DNA from: Allobosea sp035944375
Lineage (GTDB): Bacteria > Pseudomonadota > Alphaproteobacteria > Rhizobiales > Beijerinckiaceae
Length of the DNA: 64,000 nucleotides
Reading direction: 5' to 3' (one strand)
Assembly (NCBI RefSeq): GCF_035944375.1
Contig: NZ_DASZBE010000044.1
Translations under genes and position numbers: made by a program
Shown here: positions 8,939-17,176 of the stretch, one piece after another
How the letters are laid out: every line of letters starts with the position of its first letter
How positions within the stretch are numbered: position 1 is the first letter of the stretch
The notes under the pieces: model-generated
Told to the model about the DNA's origin: nothing
The model's input: the letters and a program-made list of their open reading frames with translations, nothing else
The model's database searches: none

Positions 8939-10324
8939 TTAACCGGGCGGGTGGAGTTGTTTGACCAGCGCATAGGTCAGCCGCGCCGCCTGGCATTCCC
9001 CGCCCTCGGGCCGGCCGGGCTTCGCCGACGGGTTCCAGCCATAGATATCGAAATGGGCATAGGACTGGGTCGTCTCAACGAAGCGGTTGAGGAACAGCGC
9101 CGCAGTGACCGAACCGGCGAAGCTGCCACCGGAGACATGGTTGAGATCGGCGATGCGCGAATCGAGCATGCGCTCATAGGACGGCCAGAGCGGCATGCGC
9201 CAGACCGGGTCGTTGACCGCCTGCCCCAGCCGCGCGATCTCGGAGGCCAGCCCTTCATCATGGGTGTAGAAGGGTGGCAGCTCGGGGCCGAGCGCCGTGC
9301 GCGCCGCGCCGGTCAGCGTGGCGAAATCGATCAGCAGCTCCGGTGCCTCCTCGTCAGCGAGCGCGAGCGCGTCGGCCAGGATCAGGCGGCCTTCCGCGTC
9401 GGTGTTGCCGATCTCGACACTGAGCCCCTTCCGGCTCGGCAGGACATCGCCCGGACGGAAGGAGGAGCCCGAGACCGCATTCTCCACCGCCGGCACGAGC
9501 AGGCGCAGCCGCACCGGCAGCTTCGCCAGCATGATCATGCGCGCCGCCGCGATGGCCGCTGCCGCTCCGCCCATGTCCTTCTTCATCAGCAGCATGCCGG
9601 CCGAGGGCTTGAGATCGAGCCCGCCCGTGTCGAAGGCGACGCCCTTTCCGACGAGGGTGACCTTGGGATGGGCGGGATCGCCCCAGACGAGGTCGATCAG
9701 CCGGGGTGCGCGCGGCGAGGCGCGGCCGACGGCGTGCACCATCGGGAAGTTGCGGGCGAGGAGATCGTCACCGACGATCGCGGCCACCACCGCGCCGGTC
9801 TCGTCGGCGAGCGCGCGGATGGCGAGTTCGATCTCAGCGGGGCCCATGTCGTTGGCGGGCGTGTTGACCAGATCCCGCGCCAGCGCCACGGATCCGGCGA
9901 TCCGGGCGAGATCCGCGCCGTCGACCCCCTCGGGCAGGACGAGCCGCGCCGCGGCGGGCGCCGGTTTGCGGTAGCGGTCGAAGCGATAGGCCTGCAGCAG
10001 CCAGCCCAGCGCGGCGAGGTCGGGATCCCCCGTCTCGCCCGCCAGCACATAATCGCCCGCCGGAAGGGAGGCCGCGAGCCGCCCCGGTGCGAAGGGATCA
10101 CGACGCCGCGCCTCGATGCCTTCGACGCCCAGCAGAACCGCCGCGATGGCACCCGCGGCGTCGGGCAGGACGATGTGCTGGCCAGGCTGGGCCGCGAAGC
10201 CCTGGGCTTCCGCGAAGCGCCGGGCTTCCGGCGCGAGATCGGCGAGCAGCGCCCGCAGGCCGGATTTCGTTACGCAATGGACGGGGATCGCGGCCGGGGA
10301 CGCTGCAACGACGAGGCTGTTCAC
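8939..10324 (-). CDS. M17 leucyl aminopeptidase family protein
   Basis: A 461-residue cytosolic metallo-aminopeptidase that removes N-terminal residues from peptides. The C-terminal catalytic domain carries the two-metal signature: GKGVAFDTGGLDLKPS, MKKDMGGAA and the family hallmark NTDAEGRLILADAL. The N-terminal domain is poorly conserved, as usual. A GTG codon at 10324 is the apparent start (reading MNSLVVAASP). It is divergent from tadD across a 176-base gap that holds a CtrA-like box. It resembles the PepB-like subgroup of M17 rather than classical PepA, because the N-terminal domain is shorter. Confidence 0.9.
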   Translation of the reverse strand: MNSLVVAASPAAIPVHCVTKSGLRALLADLAPEARRFAEAQGFAAQPGQHIVLPDAAGAIAAVLLGVEGIEARRRDPFAPGRLAASLPAGDYVLAGETGDPDLAALGWLLQAYRFDRYRKPAPAAARLVLPEGVDGADLARIAGSVALARDLVNTPANDMGPAEIELAIRALADETGAVVAAIVGDDLLARNFPMVHAVGRASPRAPRLIDLVWGDPAHPKVTLVGKGVAFDTGGLDLKPSAGMLLMKKDMGGAAAAIAAARMIMLAKLPVRLRLLVPAVENAVSGSSFRPGDVLPSRKGLSVEIGNTDAEGRLILADALALADEEAPELLIDFATLTGAARTALGPELPPFYTHDEGLASEIARLGQAVNDPVWRMPLWPSYERMLDSRIADLNHVSGGSFAGSVTAALFLNRFVETTQSYAHFDIYGWNPSAKPGRPEGGECQAARLTYALVKQLHPPG

Positions 10325-10362
10325 GGGAGAGGCTACCTGATGCGGAGGGCGGCTAAGGCCGG

Positions 10363-10378
10363 TTAAGGATGCGTTAGG
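10363..10378 (+). promoter_or_regulatory. CtrA-like box upstream of tadD
   Basis: TTAAGGATGCGTTAGG gives TTAA-N7-TTAG, one mismatch from the alphaproteobacterial CtrA consensus TTAA-N7-TTAA. A second TTAA follows at 10380. It sits about 120 bases upstream of tadD and just upstream of the divergent aminopeptidase. The match is seen; binding by CtrA is inferred. Confidence 0.45.
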
Positions 10379-10500
10379 GTTAACGTTTTATCACCGGTTC
10401 GACCACATCGGCCATTGGTGGCGAGGCGGTGAGACCCATGTTTTCCAGTCATCTGTCGTTGAATCCCGGGCCATCGGAGGCGGTCGCGTCGCCGCGGCGG

Positions 10501-11337
10501 ATGTCCCGCCCCGCTCTTGCTCTGTCGCTTTGCCTCGCCGGCCTCGTGCTCGCGGGTTGCCAGGGGCGCGGTGGGCTGGGAGACGTCACCGGCTCCATCG
10601 GCGGCAGCGCCTCGCAACCGCGCGGCGCTGCCGACTGGCAGGCCGAGAGCGAGCGCTGGGGCAAGCGCTACGAAGCCAACCCCAAGGACCGCGACGCCGC
10701 CTTCTACTACGCCCGTGCCCTGCGCTCGCTCGACCAGAACGCCCAGGCCCTGGCCGTGCTGCAGAGCGCCGTGCTGACGCATGGCAACGACCGTGCGCTG
10801 CTGGGAGCCTATGGCCGCTCGCTCGCCGATAATGGCCGCCTCAAGGAAGCCGACGACGTGCTGTCGCGCGCGCATTCCCCGGAGCGTCCGGACTGGCGCA
10901 TCCTGTCGGCCCAGGGCACGGTCGCCGACCAACTCGGCGAGCATGCCCGCGCCCAGCAGATCTATCAGGCGGCGTTGAAGATCGCGCCGGGCGAGCCGAC
11001 CGTGCTGTCCAATCTCGGCCTGTCGCTCGCGCTCTCCCGGCAGTTGCCCGAGGCGGAGCGCGTTCTGCGCGAGGCCGTCTCCGCCGGCCGCAGCGATCCG
11101 CGCGTGCGCCAGAACCTGGTCCTCGTGCTCGGCCTGCAGGGCCGGTTCGGCGAGGCCGAAACCCTGGCCCGCCAGGACCAGAGCCCCGCGGAAGCCGCGG
11201 CGACGGTCGCCTATCTCAAGCGCAGCGTGAGCCAGCCCAACAGCTGGGAGATGCTGAAGACGGGTGCGGGCAAGCCAAAGGCCAAGACCGCCCCCGCCCA
11301 GGCGCGCGCGCCCAAGCCGAGCGAGCCGCAGGGCTGA
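10501..11337 (+). CDS. tadD: TadD-like TPR lipoprotein of the Tad/Flp pilus
   Basis: A 278-residue outer-membrane lipoprotein with tetratricopeptide repeats, needed in Tad systems for assembly or stability of the secretin. The start at 10501 gives a canonical lipoprotein signal (MSRPALALSLCLAGLVLAGC), with the acylated Cys at residue 20. TPR units span residues about 50-230 (AFYYARALRSLDQNAQALAV, ILSAQGTVADQLGEHARAQQ, VLSNLGLSLALSRQLPEAER). The tail is rich in Ala, Pro and Lys. In-frame ATGs at 10429 and 10438 would add residues before the signal and are less likely. The gene is transcribed toward the leftward tad block, so it forms a separate unit. Confidence 0.88.
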   Translation: MSRPALALSLCLAGLVLAGCQGRGGLGDVTGSIGGSASQPRGAADWQAESERWGKRYEANPKDRDAAFYYARALRSLDQNAQALAVLQSAVLTHGNDRALLGAYGRSLADNGRLKEADDVLSRAHSPERPDWRILSAQGTVADQLGEHARAQQIYQAALKIAPGEPTVLSNLGLSLALSRQLPEAERVLREAVSAGRSDPRVRQNLVLVLGLQGRFGEAETLARQDQSPAEAAATVAYLKRSVSQPNSWEMLKTGAGKPKAKTAPAQARAPKPSEPQG

Positions 11338-11555
11338 AGCCGGCGGAATGGGACCAAAGCCCGCCGCCACGCGCGACCGCGGCGACGGAGGTTTGTCCTG
11401 CGTTCACGCGCACTCCAGCGATAGCGTTCAGCCGCCTTTGTGTGGGGGGTTCGGTGCCTTTGTGCAGAAGGCCGGACCCGGTCTGAGCCGGCAAGCTCCT
11501 GGTTTCCCGAGATTGCGAAACCTGCGCTGACAACCCTCAGGAGCCCCGCCCGGCA

Positions 11556-11573
11556 GGCCCCAAATGTGGGGCC
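11556..11573. terminator. Stem-loop between convergent tadD and tadC
   Basis: GGCCCCA and TGGGGCC form a perfect 7-bp stem around a 4-base loop, placed between the two convergent genes. There is no T-run, so it is a candidate stem-loop rather than a classical intrinsic terminator. The rest of the 257-base gap shows no recognisable gene. Confidence 0.35.
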
Positions 11574-11594
11574 GCGGGCGCAAAGGGGGCGCCC

Positions 11595-12572
11595 CTATTG
11601 CAGCTTCATCACCTGGATGACCGCCGGCATCATGATCACGACGAAGAGGACCGGGAGGAAGAACAGGATCATCGGCACGGTCAGCTTCGGCGGCAGGGAG
11701 GCGGCCTTCTTCTCGGCCTCCATCATGCGCTGGTCGCGGCTTTCCTGGGCCAGCGTGCGCAGGGCGGTGCCGAGCGGCGTGCCGTAACGCTCGGCCTGGA
11801 TCAGCGCTGTCGAGACCGACTTCACCCCTTCGAGGCCCGTCCGGGCTGAGAGGTTCTCATAGGCCTGCCGGCGCTCCGACAGGTAGGACAGCTCGGCCGT
11901 ACAGAGGGCGAACTCCTCGGCCAGCGGCACCGACTGGCCGCCGATCTCGGTCGAGACCTTGCGAAAGGCATGTTCGATCGACATGCCCGATTCGACGCAG
12001 ATCAGCAGCAGGTCGAGCGCGTCGGGAAAGGCCAGCTTCATCGAAGCCTGCCGCTTGCTGATCTGGTTCGACAGGAACAGCTCGGGCGCCTTGATGCCGA
12101 CATAGGCCCCGCCGACGGCCATGCCGATCCGGACCATGACCGGCTGGCCGAAATCGTTGAGCACGAAGACGTAGAACAGCGTGAACAGGAACAGGCCGAT
12201 CGGCATCACCAGGCGGAAGAACAGGAAGGCGACCTCGGCCTGCTGGCCGCGATAGCCGGCCATGGCGAGCTGGTGCTTCGCCGTCTCCGTCCCGAGCCAG
12301 TCGCCCAGCTTGAACTGCTGGACGATGCGCCGCATGAACTCCTTCGGCTCCTGGCGGAGCGAGGCGCGGTCGCCCTGCCGGTTGAGCCGGTCGCGTTCGC
12401 GGGCGCGAATCTTCTCGCGCTCGGTCGCGACATTCTTCATGCGCTTCTGGAGGTTCGAGCCCTCTGTCAGCGGAATGGCGATGGTCAGCACCGTCGCCGC
12501 CGCCGCGATCGCGACGAAGAGCGACAGCAGGAACTGGCTGTCGACGACCTTGTCCGCGATCAGGGAAATCAT
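11595..12572 (-). CDS. tadC: Tad pilus inner-membrane platform protein TadC
   Basis: A 325-residue polytopic membrane protein of the type II secretion F (GspF/PilC-like) family. With TadB it forms the inner-membrane platform on which the CpaF ATPase drives Flp pilus assembly. Transmembrane segments are visible near residues 10-30, 105-155 and 285-320. The cytoplasmic T2SSF core includes FPDALDLLLICVESGMSIEH and the conserved ALIQAERYGTPLGTALRTLA stretch near the C-terminus. It is the last gene of the leftward block and starts 10 bases after tadB, a typical co-translated pair. Confidence 0.93.
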   Translation of the reverse strand: MISLIADKVVDSQFLLSLFVAIAAAATVLTIAIPLTEGSNLQKRMKNVATEREKIRARERDRLNRQGDRASLRQEPKEFMRRIVQQFKLGDWLGTETAKHQLAMAGYRGQQAEVAFLFFRLVMPIGLFLFTLFYVFVLNDFGQPVMVRIGMAVGGAYVGIKAPELFLSNQISKRQASMKLAFPDALDLLLICVESGMSIEHAFRKVSTEIGGQSVPLAEEFALCTAELSYLSERRQAYENLSARTGLEGVKSVSTALIQAERYGTPLGTALRTLAQESRDQRMMEAEKKAASLPPKLTVPMILFFLPVLFVVIMMPAVIQVMKLQ

Positions 12573-12582
12573 CGCTGCGGCC

Positions 12583-13560
12583 TCAGATGTTGAAGTTGAT
12601 CATCTTGCGCATCACCAGGACGCCCATCAGCATCCAGATGGCGCAGCCGACGAGCGCGAACTTGCCGGCCTGGGTGATCCAGAGCAGCTCGATGTAGCGG
12701 GGGCTGGTGAGGTAGACCATGGCGGCGACGGAGGGCGGGAGACAGGCGATGATGCCGGCGGAGGCCTTCGCCTCCATCGAGACGGCCTGGATCTTGTCGC
12801 GCATCTTGCGGCGGTCGCGGATGACGCGCGAGAGATTGCTCAGCGTCTCCGAGAGATTGCCGCCGGTCTTCTGCTGGATGGCGAGCACGATGCCGAAGAA
12901 ATTCGACTCCGCGCAGGGCATGCGCTCGTACAGCTTGCCGATGGCCTCCGTCAGCGGCAGCCCGAGCGTCTGGCTCTCGATGATGAGGCGGAACTCGGTC
13001 TTCACAGGTTCCGCCGATTCCGTCGCGATGATGCGCAGGCAGTCGTTCAGCGGCAGGCCGGCCTTGATGCCGCGCGTGATCACGTCGATGGCGTTGGGAA
13101 ACTCGTTGCCGAACTTCTTCAGCCGGCGGTTGCGGCAATTCTGCAGGAACCAGGGCGGGATGCCGAGCGCTCCGATGAACAGGCCGACAAGCGCCAGAAT
13201 GGAGTTGGCGCTCAACACGAAGAGGAGCAGGCCCGTGCCGACCGCCATGGCCGCACTGAAGATATAATACTTCTTGCGGTCCCAGCTCAGCCCGGCCTGC
13301 TGGATCCGCTGCTCCAGCGTGAGCTTGTTGCGGGCGTTCTCGCGGCTTTCGATGTCCTTGAGGCTCTGGGCGATCTGCCCGCGCTTGACCCTCGCCTGCG
13401 CGTCGCGGTCCATCACCCGCGCGGCGACCGGAGCGGCGAACTCCTTGCGACGCTTCTCCGCGCGGGCCTGCCCGCTGAGCATCGGATAAAACAGTGCATA
13501 GGTGACACCGCCCGCGGCGATCGTCGCGAGCAGGATGACGGCGACGACGCTCAGATCCAT
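12583..13560 (-). CDS. tadB: Tad pilus inner-membrane platform protein TadB
   Basis: A 325-residue T2SSF-domain membrane protein, partner and distant paralogue of TadC. An N-terminal membrane segment (VAVILLATIAAGGVTYALFY) is followed by a charged linker, a membrane pair near 105-150, and the T2SSF core (FPNAIDVITRGIKAGLPLND, then PFF-like AIQQKTGGNLSETLSNLSRV), with two C-terminal membrane helices. It lies 27 bases downstream of cpaF and 10 bases upstream of tadC in one operon. Confidence 0.93.
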   Translation of the reverse strand: MDLSVVAVILLATIAAGGVTYALFYPMLSGQARAEKRRKEFAAPVAARVMDRDAQARVKRGQIAQSLKDIESRENARNKLTLEQRIQQAGLSWDRKKYYIFSAAMAVGTGLLLFVLSANSILALVGLFIGALGIPPWFLQNCRNRRLKKFGNEFPNAIDVITRGIKAGLPLNDCLRIIATESAEPVKTEFRLIIESQTLGLPLTEAIGKLYERMPCAESNFFGIVLAIQQKTGGNLSETLSNLSRVIRDRRKMRDKIQAVSMEAKASAGIIACLPPSVAAMVYLTSPRYIELLWITQAGKFALVGCAIWMLMGVLVMRKMINFNI

Positions 13561-13587
13561 GGCCGTCCCTCCGGGCTCGTGGCGGCG

Positions 13588-15030
13588 TCAGGCCGCATTG
13601 GCTTCGCCCTGCTCGAGTTCGTCGATCGCAGCGGCGAGGCGCTGTTCCTCGCCGTAGTATCGCGCGCGCTCCCAGAAGCGCGGCCGGCCGATTCCCGTGG
13701 CGCGATGGCGGCCGATCAGCTTGCCGTTCGCGTCCTCGCCGAGGATGTCGTAGTTGACGAGATCCTGGGTGATGATGACGTCGCCTTCCATGCCCATCAC
13801 CTCGGTGATGTGGGTGATGCGGCGGGAGCCGTCGCGCAGGCGCTGCGCCTGGATGATCACGTCGATCGAGGAACAGATCATCTCGCGCAGCGTCTTCGAC
13901 GGCAGCGAGAACCCGCCCATCGTGATCATCGATTCGATACGGCTGAGGCATTCGCGCGGCGTGTTGGCGTGGAGCGTGCCCATCGAGCCGTCATGGCCCG
14001 TATTCATCGCCTGCAGCAGATCGAACGCCTCGGGTCCGCGCACCTCGCCGACGATGATGCGTTCGGGACGCATGCGCAGGCAATTCTTGACGAGATCGCG
14101 CATCGTCACCGCGCCCGTGCCCTCGAGATTGGGCGGCCGGGTCTCGAGACGCACGACATGGGGCTGCTGCAGTTGCAGTTCCGCCGCGTCCTCGCAGGTG
14201 ATGACGCGCTCGTCGAGGTCGATGTAGTTGGTCAGGCAGTTGAGCAGCGTCGTCTTGCCGGAGCCGGTACCGCCGGAGATGACGATGTTGCAGCGGACGC
14301 GGCCGATGATCTTCAGGATCTCGGCGCCGGGCGGCGAGATCGCGCCGAACTTGACGAGCTGGTCGAGCGTCAGCTTGTCCTTCTTGAACTTGCGGATGGT
14401 GAGCGCAGGGCCGTCGATGGCCAGCGGCGGGGCGATGACGTTGACGCGCGAGCCGTCGGCGAGACGGGCGTCGCAGATCGGCGAGCTCTCGTCGACGCGC
14501 CGGCCGACCTGGCTGACGATGCGCTGGCAGATGTTCATCAGCTGCGCGTTGTCGCGGAAGCGGATGTTGGTCAGGGTGATCTTGCCGCCGGTTTCGATGA
14601 AGGTCCGGGTGGCGCCATTGACCATGATGTCGGCGATGTCGTCGCGGGCGAGCAGCGGCTCGAGCGGGCCATAGCCGAGCACGTCGTTGCAGATGTCGTC
14701 GAGCAGTTCCTCCTGCTCGGCGATCGAGAGCACGACGTTCTTCAGCGAGATGATCTCGTTGATGATGTCGCGGATTTCCTCGCGCGCCGATTCGCCGTCG
14801 AGCTTGGCGAGCTGCGACAGGTCGATGGCCTCGATGAGAGCACCGAAGATCATGCTCTTCATCTGGTAGTATTCTTCGGAGCGCTGCGGCTCCGGGGCGG
14901 CGACGGGCGCCCCGCGCCGGGGATCGGCGGCCTGCGGCTCCGGCTGGCGCTGGACCGGGGCCGCCGGCGTCGGCGCCCTCACGGCCAGCGCGGGCGCCGC
15001 GGCTCCACCGGTGGATCGCTTTCCGAACAT
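13588..15030 (-). CDS. cpaF: Tad pilus assembly ATPase CpaF/TadA
   Basis: A 480-residue secretion ATPase of the GspE/VirB11 superfamily that powers Flp pilus extension, and possibly retraction, from the cytoplasmic face of the membrane. After a Pro/Ala-rich N-terminal tail (1-50) comes an N-terminal domain and then the RecA-like core with Walker A GGTGSGKT at 253-260, an Asp box (LDERVITCEDAAELQL) and Walker B MRPERIIVGEVRGPEAFDLL. The His box is in GHDGSMGTLHANTPRE. The length is typical of CpaF. It follows cpaE after a 105-base gap and precedes tadB by 27 bases. Confidence 0.96.
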   Translation of the reverse strand: MFGKRSTGGAAAPALAVRAPTPAAPVQRQPEPQAADPRRGAPVAAPEPQRSEEYYQMKSMIFGALIEAIDLSQLAKLDGESAREEIRDIINEIISLKNVVLSIAEQEELLDDICNDVLGYGPLEPLLARDDIADIMVNGATRTFIETGGKITLTNIRFRDNAQLMNICQRIVSQVGRRVDESSPICDARLADGSRVNVIAPPLAIDGPALTIRKFKKDKLTLDQLVKFGAISPPGAEILKIIGRVRCNIVISGGTGSGKTTLLNCLTNYIDLDERVITCEDAAELQLQQPHVVRLETRPPNLEGTGAVTMRDLVKNCLRMRPERIIVGEVRGPEAFDLLQAMNTGHDGSMGTLHANTPRECLSRIESMITMGGFSLPSKTLREMICSSIDVIIQAQRLRDGSRRITHITEVMGMEGDVIITQDLVNYDILGEDANGKLIGRHRATGIGRPRFWERARYYGEEQRLAAAIDELEQGEANAA

Positions 15031-15135
15031 CTCAACCCTCTCGCACGCAGACGGCCGGAGCGGGCAGCCCGGCCGGCAACCTTCTCCCGCTCATGGCCCT
15101 GTCGACGTCGGCTGCGGCCTGGTGCGCTTGCATGA

Positions 15136-16395
15136 TCAGGCCTTGCGACGCAGTTTGGCGACGAGCGGCTCGAACAGGCTGCGCTTGCTGCGCTTGGCCT
15201 CGCCGCGGCCGGTGAGGCTGCTGGCGATCTGCACGAAGGCCTCGGCGATCTTTCCGCCGGCCTGCACCTCGGCGATCATCTGGCCATTGTTGGCCGCGGT
15301 GCCGAAGAGCTGCGCGTCGAAGGGGATCGAGGTCAGCACGTCGATGCCGAGCGCCTTGGAGAACTCAGCCGCGTCGATCTCCGGCCGCTTGGGCATGCCG
15401 ACCTGATTGAGCACGAGCTTCGGCCCGGCATCGTTGGGGCGGTTGGCCCGGGCGAGGTCGATCAGGTTCTTGGCATTGCGCAGCGAGGCGAGCTCCGGCC
15501 CCGCCACCACGACGATCTCGTCGGCCGAGATCAATGCCCGCCGGGCCCAGCCGCTCCAGACATGAGGGACGTCGAGCACGACGCAGGGAACGGTGGCGCG
15601 CAGCAGGTCGAAGAGCTGCTCGAAAGCGTCCTCCGGCAGGTCCAGCGTGCGGTCGAGCATCGCAGGGGCCGCCAGCAGAGCCAGATTGTCGCTGCAGCGG
15701 GAGAGCAGCCGGTCGAGCATGTTGGCGTCGAGGCGCTCGGGCGCGAAGACCGCCTCGGCGATGCCCTGCGGCGGGTCCTGGTTGAAGTCGAGGCCGGCGG
15801 TGCCGTAGGCGATGTCGAGATCGACGATCACCGTCGAGGCATCGAGGTTGCGGGCGATGGCCCAGGCGACGTTGTGCGAGACGGTCGACGCGCCGACGCC
15901 GCCCTTGGCGCCCATCACGGCGATGATGCGGCCGAGATTGCGGGCGCCGGGCGCGACATAGAGCTCCGACAGCGTCTTCAGCACGTCGAGCGTGCCGAGC
16001 GGCGCGATGAGATATTCGCTGACGCCGCGGCGGATCAGGTCCCGGTAAAGCTGCACGTCGTTGACGTGGCCGATCACGATGACCTTCGTACCGGAGTCGC
16101 AACTCTCGGACAGCATGTCGAGATGGCCGATCAGGCTGGCCGCATCCGCGACCGTCTCGAGCACGATGATGTTGGGCGTGGGCGCCGAGCGGAAGGCCTC
16201 GACGGCCGCCGCCGGCCCACCCATGTGGATGCGCGCATGCGCCTTATCCATGCGTCGGTCGGCGATGGCGGCCTGCATGGTCGCGGCCACGCCCGGCGTC
16301 TCGCAGAACGCCTGCAGGGTGACGCGCGGCAATGGCGCGACGACATCCTCGACCGCGCTGCCCGAAGCTATGCCCTGGTCCTCCCCGGCGTTCAT
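15136..16395 (-). CDS. cpaE: Tad pilus ParA-like localisation ATPase CpaE/TadZ
   Basis: A 419-residue MinD/ParA-superfamily protein that places the Tad machine at the pole in systems studied. Residues about 25-140 are a receiver-like pseudo-response-regulator domain. The ATPase core follows with a deviant Walker A, MGAKGGVGASTVSHN, in which the lysine expected just before the final Ser/Thr is Ala, a substitution known in CpaE/TadZ. The start ATG at 16395 overlaps the cpaD stop in a TGATG arrangement, which supports it over the longer open frame upstream. The C-terminal tail is strongly basic (KRSKRSLFEPLVAKLRRKA). Confidence 0.93.
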   Translation of the reverse strand: MNAGEDQGIASGSAVEDVVAPLPRVTLQAFCETPGVAATMQAAIADRRMDKAHARIHMGGPAAAVEAFRSAPTPNIIVLETVADAASLIGHLDMLSESCDSGTKVIVIGHVNDVQLYRDLIRRGVSEYLIAPLGTLDVLKTLSELYVAPGARNLGRIIAVMGAKGGVGASTVSHNVAWAIARNLDASTVIVDLDIAYGTAGLDFNQDPPQGIAEAVFAPERLDANMLDRLLSRCSDNLALLAAPAMLDRTLDLPEDAFEQLFDLLRATVPCVVLDVPHVWSGWARRALISADEIVVVAGPELASLRNAKNLIDLARANRPNDAGPKLVLNQVGMPKRPEIDAAEFSKALGIDVLTSIPFDAQLFGTAANNGQMIAEVQAGGKIAEAFVQIASSLTGRGEAKRSKRSLFEPLVAKLRRKA

Positions 16396-17129
16396 CAACG
16401 GCCTCCGACAGTCGAGTTGATCTGCGGGGTTTCCTGCCGGTACTGCGTCGACGGGTCCTTGCCTTCGCGGATCTTGGCGATGGCGCCCATGCGCTTGGCG
16501 ATGTCGGGGCGGCCCTCGCTGCGCGAACGGACGAGATCGATCGGATCGGCGACCTGGGCGGCGAGCGTCGCCTGGCTGGAACAGCCGAAGTTCCAGTAGG
16601 GTTCGTTCGACATGTCGTCCTTGAAGCTCGAGACGCCGGTATCGGCCGGCCACTGGCCGCAATCATGCGGCAGCTTGGCCTGAAGCGAGGCGAAGGTCAG
16701 GCGGATGGGCGAGGCGAGATGGGCGTCCGAGACCGGATAGGTCGTGACCGACAGCGCCGTGCCGGGCACGCCGCCGCGTGCCAGTGCCGAGCGGATGCCG
16801 TTCAGCGTGTCATGCGCCGCCATCTCGCGGCGGGTGCCCGTCGGAACCTGGGCGACCAGCCCGCCCTTGCCCGAGCGGCGGTACTCGCGGGCGAAGTCCG
16901 CGACATCCTCCGCCTGGCGATCGTCGAGCCTGCCGCCCGAACGACCGACGAAGACGTCGAGCGAGCGCGGCGCGTCGCGCAGCACGATCGGATGGCGCTC
17001 GCGCACATCCACGGGCACGCCCGTTTCGGCAAGGTCGCGCTTTCCGGAACAGGCGCCGAGCAGCATCGCTGCAGCGAGCGCGATGCCGAGGCCGAGGGGC
17101 CGGGTGTTCTGTTGTGATCGAGCCATCAT
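16395..17129 (-). CDS. cpaD: Tad pilus lipoprotein CpaD
   Basis: An outer-membrane-associated lipoprotein of about 244 residues that supports the CpaC secretin. The signal ends in a lipobox (AAAMLLGACSG), and the mature part has the CpaD pattern: an early Asp-rich segment with DVRERHPIVL, then AREYRRSGKGGLV, and a C-terminal NEPYWNFGCSSQATLAAQVADP block typical of the family when read in two pieces. I took the ATG at 17129; adjacent 17126 and a longer start at 17165 remain possible. The stop overlaps the cpaE start by one base, and cpaC ends 47 bases upstream. Confidence 0.9.
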   Translation of the reverse strand: MMARSQQNTRPLGLGIALAAAMLLGACSGKRDLAETGVPVDVRERHPIVLRDAPRSLDVFVGRSGGRLDDRQAEDVADFAREYRRSGKGGLVAQVPTGTRREMAAHDTLNGIRSALARGGVPGTALSVTTYPVSDAHLASPIRLTFASLQAKLPHDCGQWPADTGVSSFKDDMSNEPYWNFGCSSQATLAAQVADPIDLVRSRSEGRPDIAKRMGAIAKIREGKDPSTQYRQETPQINSTVGGR

Positions 17130-17176
17130 GGTCTCGCCATCCCTTGCGTGTTCGGACTTCGCCATCGCGACCGGCT

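Noticed and set aside
12262..15135. A 957-residue open frame on the plus strand opposite tadC, tadB and cpaF.
   Set aside because: It runs across three well-supported genes on the other strand and shows no family motif; typical antisense shadow.
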